64,000 bases of DNA. Source: Microplitis mediator (lineage: Eukaryota; Arthropoda; Insecta; Hymenoptera; Braconidae). The notes beneath the pieces are model-generated. The model was not told the origin of the DNA. It saw only the letters and a list, made by a program, of their open reading frames with translations, and made no database searches. A program made the translations under genes and the position numbers. Positions 58,132-64,000 of the stretch are shown here, piece by piece. Each line of letters begins with the position of its first letter. Position 1 is the stretch's first letter. The stretch lies in NCBI RefSeq assembly GCF_029852145.1, contig NC_079979.1:19293901-19357900 (forward strand), given 5' to 3'.

Positions 58132-58738
58132 GATTCTGAAGTTAGCAGACGTCTAATAATTTTTGGATTTTTTTATAATCGATAAATTTGAAAAAAAAAA
58201 AACTAAAAATATGCACATGTAGAAAATTTAAAAAACTATAGGTGCAATTTTCTGAAATATTTTATTTTTTTTAATTTACTGTTTCTACAAAAATTCAAAA
58301 ATTATTAGACGTCGGCTAATTATGATCCTGAAGCTAACGGACAATTAAGAATTTTTGGATTTGTTTTTCAACGATTCAATTAAAAAAAAAAATAAACTAA
58401 AAAAATGCACATGTAGAAAATTGAAAAAACTACAAGTGCATTTTTTTCAAATATTTGTTTTTTAAATTTATTGTTATGAAAAATAAATCCAAAAATTATT
58501 AGACCTCGGCTAATTATGATCCTGAAGTTAACGGACAATTACGAATTTTTGGATTGGTTTTTCAACGATTCAATTAAAAAAAAAAAATAAACTAAAAAAA
58601 TGCACGTGTAGAAAATTAAAAAAACTACAAGTGCATTTTTTTCAAATATTTGTTTTTTAAATTTACTGTTATGAAAGATAAATCCAAAAATTATTAGACC
58701 TCGGCTAACTTCAGTTTCATGGCTAATTTCAGTATCAT
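58132..58738. repeat. Third tandem array of family A MITEs
   Basis: Units begin at 58132, 58324 and 58518 (about 192-194 bp). Left ends are GATTCTGAAGTTAGCAGAC and GATCCTGAAGYTAACGGAC; units 2 and 3 share ACCTCGGCTAA right ends and resemble each other more than unit 1. The first two units lack the final CTTCAG, so they are fused through GGCTAATTATGATCC. Confidence 0.85.
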
Positions 58739-60434
58739 AATAAATTACGAAATGAAATAATTTTTTTATAATCGCTCATGATTAAAATCTAAATATATGA
58801 TTGACGTATTATCAGATATTAATAATATAAATATTTAAAAATATATAATAATAAACATTGATCCAGTTTCGCGTGTAACTGACGTCGTAAACTCAATCAC
58901 GTTATATCCCAGTAGGCTGAGTCACAGTTCAATTGAACTGTAAACTGTAAATTCATTTATGATCTTATATATTACACATCACTGACCTCATGAATTTTTA
59001 AATATTTAAAAATTAATATTTAAATTACGCGGGTTTTTTTGTTTTTATTCAAAACCACTAATTTAGAGTCGTAATTTAAATTAAAAAGACATCGGTAATT
59101 TAATTGAGAGTTGACCTGTAATAAGATTACAACTTAGATACAAACAAGCTTCCGGTTAATAAATTTAACAGCCAAGTGGTTTTGTCTTTAAATATATATG
59201 AGGGTACGGTAATTTAAATGTAAACAGACCTTGAGTTTCCATACATAATTTCATTGCATCAAAAAAAATACCCACTGTAAATTATGATTGAATTTTTAAA
59301 AAATAATTCAAGTAACGAATTAAAAATGAATTTAAAATAATTAATTTATTTTTAAACTCCGAAACAGTGTTACAGTTGTTCCACTGCCTTTTACTCTTCT
59401 AATCTCTTTGTTAGCCCGGGATTATATCCATGAATCAACTGCTCTCTAAATATATATATATATATATATAAGTATCAGATATATATGAGCATAATATCCT
59501 ACTCCCTTTATATTAGTGCCCTCATGATACTGACATATTATATATGTAATGTAAGAGTAAGAAAGTACTACATATACAGATGAGTCTGACAGAAGTACAA
59601 GAAGTCTGCGATTTATTTGACAGATCACACCACAGCCACCGATCCACAAAACCGACCAACAACTCTCATTCATCGGAATACAAAACACAACACAGAACTC
59701 TGATTTGGATTTAATATCATATACTACATAACACTGGAGTGGTTTATTTAATACATACACATATATATGTGCCATATACATACCACATATATATAAGACG
59801 ATAATACAAGTGATTGTCGGTTAAACTTCTGTGAGAATATAATAATAGTTGTAAGTACTCTCAGTACCACCCAACTCTATTTAATTTTTATTTTTTTTTT
59901 CACGGCCATTAATAAAAAAACAATAAATAAAAATATAATTAATTATTAATATAAAATGTATTAACGTCATTGACCTCTGTAAGTAATAATTGTCAGTAGA
60001 ATGGATCGTTAGTTATTGCACAAAACGTACCGCGAGTTATGATACACTTTATTATGATCAAGACTATATCGAGATCATGAAGACGAAGAAAAAAAAATAA
60101 ATAATTAAAAATAAGATGAAGAAGATTAATTATTATAAAAGTGCGTCAACATTTTCACTCTTACGTTTAGTTTATTTATTTATTATTTTTTTTTTTTTTT
60201 TTACTACTGACTACTACGAGACAACCGATCGCAGACGTGTAATTACTGTCGATACTGGTACTGAGGATTATTTTAAACGGCGAAAGATTCAATTTTCCCG
60301 GGAATTAATTTACGTTTATAAATCATGAGTTTATGTCCATTGAGATGATATATAAATCCTTTAGCTCACACTTGTACATGTAAATTAATAATTATTAATT
60401 TTGAAATTTGAAAAAAAAAAACTATATTTAACAT
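58739..60434. other. Intergenic, no gene seen
   Basis: AT-rich; TA microsatellite near 59450-59471. Frames at 59446-59781 and 60116-60328 are low-complexity. Confidence 0.4.
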
Positions 60435-60638
60435 GACACTGAAGTTAGCAGACAATTAAAAATTTTTTGATTTTTTTTTTGAACAATTAAATTTGAAGAA
60501 AAAAAAAAACTAAAAATGTGCACATGTAGAAAATTAAAAAGACTACAAGTGCATTTTTTTAAAAATATTTTTTTTTTCATAATTTATCGTTTTTTAAAAA
60601 ATCAAAAAATTATTAGACGTCAGCTAATTTCAGTATCA
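60435..60638. mobile_element. Family A MITE
   Basis: GACACTGAAGTTAGCAGAC to CAGCTAATTTCAGTATC, 204 bp, core 'gcacatgtagaaaatt' / 'ctacaagtgca'. Confidence 0.85.
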
Positions 60639-61819
60639 CTATTTAACGTCTATATTTTTTTGAGGTATTTTTAAGGCGACGTTTAAAATAAATTTCGGCT
60701 TTTAAAATAACTTGGAAAAAAAAAGTAAAAATTTTCGAGAAGAGTGGGGAGATGTGAGAAAAATAATAAAAATAAAATTACATAAAAAAATGTATTTTCG
60801 AGAAACCAAATAGATTTAGTAAGCGGTTAGTAATTCAGTAATTCAGTGGAAGATTAGTCTATTATATTACACAGCGGTCTGGAGTTTAACGATGAACTTA
60901 ACGACCTGACGGTCAAGATTTAGTCGGTCGCCGAGCGAAAATAAATTAGCCATAGTCCTGTGACATGTTTAAATATATACACACATACATAACATATGAG
61001 ACGTTTGTATTGAGATGAATAATATACATTAAGATTTATATGTTTACTGGATAAGTCAAGTGTGAGGTAAAATGGGCCAGACATAACAAGGCGGTATATT
61101 AATTTTTTGGGTACTAAATTTTTTATAAGAATATTTTTAAATTTCGAGTATTTTTCAAATACGCGACTTGGCTGCAGTTCAAAATATTTCTTGATAATAA
61201 AATCATGTAAATAATTTTATTTTAATTATAAATGACCCATTTAGAATCTATAATTTATGTAAAAGTAAATTTAATATAAAAAAACAAGTCAAATAAAATA
61301 TATAATCCGCGGGTAATATTTTGTGGACAATTGTCGTTGATTGCGCAATTAGTTGGTTGATGACAGAAGAATAAGGCGAGTAAGAATGCGTGAGTAAAAT
61401 AAAAAAGCTCCCAATAAAAGTAAAATAAAAGTAAAAAATAAGTAACTGGGTGTAAATCAAGCGTAGCCGCTTCACGGAATCCAAGTCATCTGTCTATATC
61501 TTTAACACACATACCAACTTAAATGAGTCCCAACATACCCTCTTACAAACATCAGCAACTAATGCCGTAATATACAGACTCATCACTGAATAATCCGCGA
61601 TACTCTACACTAGTTACGCATTTTCATCTATCTACAATCATCGCCATGTCTCGGGTGTCAACGATCTACACCCGAACATGTAAAACCACAAGACCACATG
61701 CTTCGATGCTTGCAATAAAACTAAAATAATGAAATAAAATTAATAATAAAAATAAATAAAAACGATAATGATGAAAAACATACGCGCACGAGCCCAACTA
61801 ATTCGTTCTGATGCATCTT

Positions 61820-61859
<40 letters not shown>

Positions 61860-63762
61860 CCGTCCCGTCTTTCACGCTAATTACTCTTGCTCGTTGTCCG
61901 TAATAACACTGAAAGCTTTCTCAACCGTAAAAGTTCAAGTTCTTCATGCGAGTCATCACTTAAAAAAAAAATTACCAACAGAATAAAAATTCTCAATAAA
62001 AAAAAAATAATTAGATTAGAAATAGAGTAAAATGATAAATAATTTATTTTTGTCTACGTTTTTATACATATGTGAGATTATTGGTACGAGGGATTAGAAA
62101 CAAAAAGATAAAAGTGTAAAAAATAGTTAACGAGACAGATGGAGAAGACAAGACAAGAAAAAGTAAAGCAAAAGTTGTGGTAACAGGTTATTTGCTTAAG
62201 CTTTTTTTATTTATATATGTGGATATATGAGTATATATATTATTGTATATCGGTGGTGTAGCAAGAAGAACCTGAATACTTTTCGTGACCAGGTGGGTCC
62301 TGTCAGGCGTCCGTATTTCACGCTTCGTACGCAAACTCGCGGACGTGTATGATACAGATCCATACGTATATTTATAAATATAAATATACATAAAGGATTG
62401 ATGGGTATATAGATGGGTTTTTAAGATCATTATCCAACCGCAGAAGCAACCACTGGTCTTATTTCCCATTTAAATTGGAATCTTAACACCGATATTGTGC
62501 TCAATTGGCCAATAAAAATACCGATAACATCAATCTTGTTTTTATCGCGTGTATTTAAATATAAATAACAGCTAAACTATAAAAGATACTGCAAAAAGTC
62601 ACATGAACACTTTTGTTCGCCATTAAATTTTCTATAAAAAACCTCCCGAGACTAATGTCGCTAAAATTAATAGTTCGAGCATGAGAAGCAATTGAATAAA
62701 ATGTCTTTTTTTGACTTTAACAAAAAGTTATACAGTAGTCATTTTTATTTTTTATATAGATATATATAATATGTAATTCCAGACATAATTAAAAGCCACT
62801 GGGCATTCGTAAAAAAAAGAACCACTCAGCGTTCCAGATAGACCTCAAGGTTCTCAAGTCACATTTTTTTGTAAATATAAATCTTAAAAGTAACTTCTTT
62901 AACTGTTCCTGATTCACATGCTCGAGAAGACGGAATCCCAGGCACGCTTTCATTCCCGTGGGATCGTGTCACATACACTTAAGCTTAACTATTTTTTTCG
63001 TATATATATAAACATTTTTTTTGTTTATAATTATTATTTTTTATTATCATTCATGTCCTCCCAATCGGCCACCCTCGTCTCTCCCTCGTCTCTCCCTGGT
63101 ACAGATATACGCGCGCACATGAACAACATATTAAATTATATATACATGAGTTGCCGTGTGGATTTAAAGCATATTCATACATATATACATATATACATAT
63201 ATGTTATTCGATGCCAATCGAGATTAAACAGACTCAACTCGTTGGTTAAAACTCTCTACTCTCTCTCAATGTTCTTATTATTCACGTGTTAGCGACAACC
63301 ACTTGAAAGCCCTACAAGGTCTGGGATTTATATTGCAGACAGTAGATTAATATAAATAAATTGATACTCAAGACACGGTTATTAATATTATAATTATAAT
63401 TATTATTTAAATTTAATTTCTATTGTTGTAAATAAAAAAGGGACTAGAAGAGTTTGTACCAAAAATAAATAAATAATATCTCACGGCACTCGATTTATTC
63501 CCAGAAATCTTATTAAATTTAGTCTTAATCAGTATGAGACCGCGTACAGCAATAACCAACCACGATATGTTATGCTCACGATGAGTTTAATTGGCGGAAC
63601 TAGCGCAACGAGGTCGAGTGATTGGCGAGTTGGTTTTTTTTTCATGCTAAAGAATCAATAAGGATTATAAGATAAGATGATGACAAACACGCAAACTGTT
63701 GCTATGGATTATAAAGAAATTTATTTTGTTTAATTAAAACATTTTTTTTACCGGCATTTTAT
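60639..63762. other. Intergenic or intronic, no gene seen
   Basis: 61045-61110 has GTGAGGTAAAATGGGCC of the GGGGCAAAATGG group. 61450-61720 is less AT-rich and contains the stem CGGGTGT...ACACCCG near 61656-61678. TA microsatellite at 61828-61858. 62250-62360 and 63050-63120 are GC-richer with no supported frame. Confidence 0.35.
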
Positions 63763-64000
63763 AAAAGGAACTGAGGCAAAATGGAACACGATTTTTACCG
63801 TAAAAAAATTTTTTTGTGGGAAAAAATGCTTCGTTATTAAAAACTTTTGGGGCAAGTTGGTCAGCCCGAACAGTTGGGTAAATTAAAAATTTTGACTGAA
63901 AAGTGGCCCATTTTACCTCAAAGTCGGTTTTTCTCAATTTTTTTGTTCTTTTACTAAAAATTTTTAATTCGGCGCATTGTCTGGTGGCCAACTTGCCCTG
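63763..64000. mobile_element. Element of the GGGGCAAAATGG group, cut by the window end
   Basis: GGAACTGAGGCAAAATGGAA at the left; further in are GGGGCAAGTTGGTCAG, then the inverted TGGCCCATTTTACCTC and TGGCCAACTTGCCC. The minus-strand frame 63734-63991 over it is not a gene. Confidence 0.45.

Noticed and set aside
61656..61678. Stem CGGGTGT / ACACCCG as a structured RNA
   Set aside because: Only a seven-pair stem with no flanking support; expected by chance in a window of this size.
1..64000. CRISPR arrays, bacterial operons, ribosome binding sites, riboswitches
   Set aside because: The window is clearly eukaryotic nuclear DNA; the tandem repeats seen have no spacer structure.
1..64000. Integrated viral segments, which a parasitoid wasp genome might carry
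   Set aside because: No viral-type coding frame was recognised; all larger repeats are explained as short DNA transposons or the SINE.

Overview
This is an AT-rich, repeat-dense nuclear window from a eukaryote, most likely an insect. The genes have GT-AG introns, four of them only about 64-97 bp. The two recognisable proteins are eukaryotic membrane proteins of the endoplasmic reticulum and endosomes, and the non-coding DNA is packed with short inverted-repeat transposons (MITEs). A hymenopteran such as a parasitoid wasp would fit, but that is inference from overall character; no marker in the window settles it.

Supported genes are few. (1) Positions 1-2459, plus strand: the 3' end of an unrecognised low-complexity nuclear-type protein, with two possible C-termini depending on whether a 1.7 kb intron is spliced or read through. 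(2) Positions 5586-6074, minus strand: a complete GET1/WRB, the receptor subunit for tail-anchored protein insertion, with a 5'UTR intron. (3) Positions 22396-25072, plus strand: a complete six-exon membrane-bound RING-CH (MARCH-type) E3 ubiquitin ligase. (4) Positions 28498-28568, minus strand: tRNA-His(GTG). Near 56.8-57.5 kb a GC-richer segment ends in a strong splice donor and looks like the 5' non-coding exon of a plus-strand gene whose coding part lies beyond the window. Three short ORFs (near 16.0, 34.1 and 37.1 kb) are weak coding candidates.

Everything else is mainly repeats. At least nine MITE-like families can be recognised by eye from terminal inverted repeats (TIRs). These are family A (about 200 bp, ends TGATCCTGAAGTTAGCAGAC), present singly and as three tandem arrays; family B (CACTGTAAAAAA ends, GGAGTGAA-rich interior, TA target); family C (CACGGAAAGAAAATTATGGG ends); family D (ATCCCGTGTAAAAAAAATTC ends); family E (CCCGTATGAAAA ends); family G (GC-rich TAGGGGAGGG ends); family H (CACTGAAAAAAA ends, TA target); family I (CACGGGAAAAAATG ends); and several short hairpins. 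They are often nested: 45.8-49.7 kb is a three-level stack.

The most striking objects are: a 5S-rRNA-headed SINE inserted in a family C element, with a 15 bp target duplication and an uninterrupted relative of the target elsewhere in the window; three apparently identical 209 bp tandem MITE copies; a 1.2 kb arm-swapped inverted repeat filling an intron of the MARCH gene; and a 79 bp perfect direct repeat flanking a repeat insert. I saw no CRISPR array, operon, rRNA operon or integrated virus. The window reads as a transposon-dominated landscape between a few conserved housekeeping genes, not as a gene cluster acting together.
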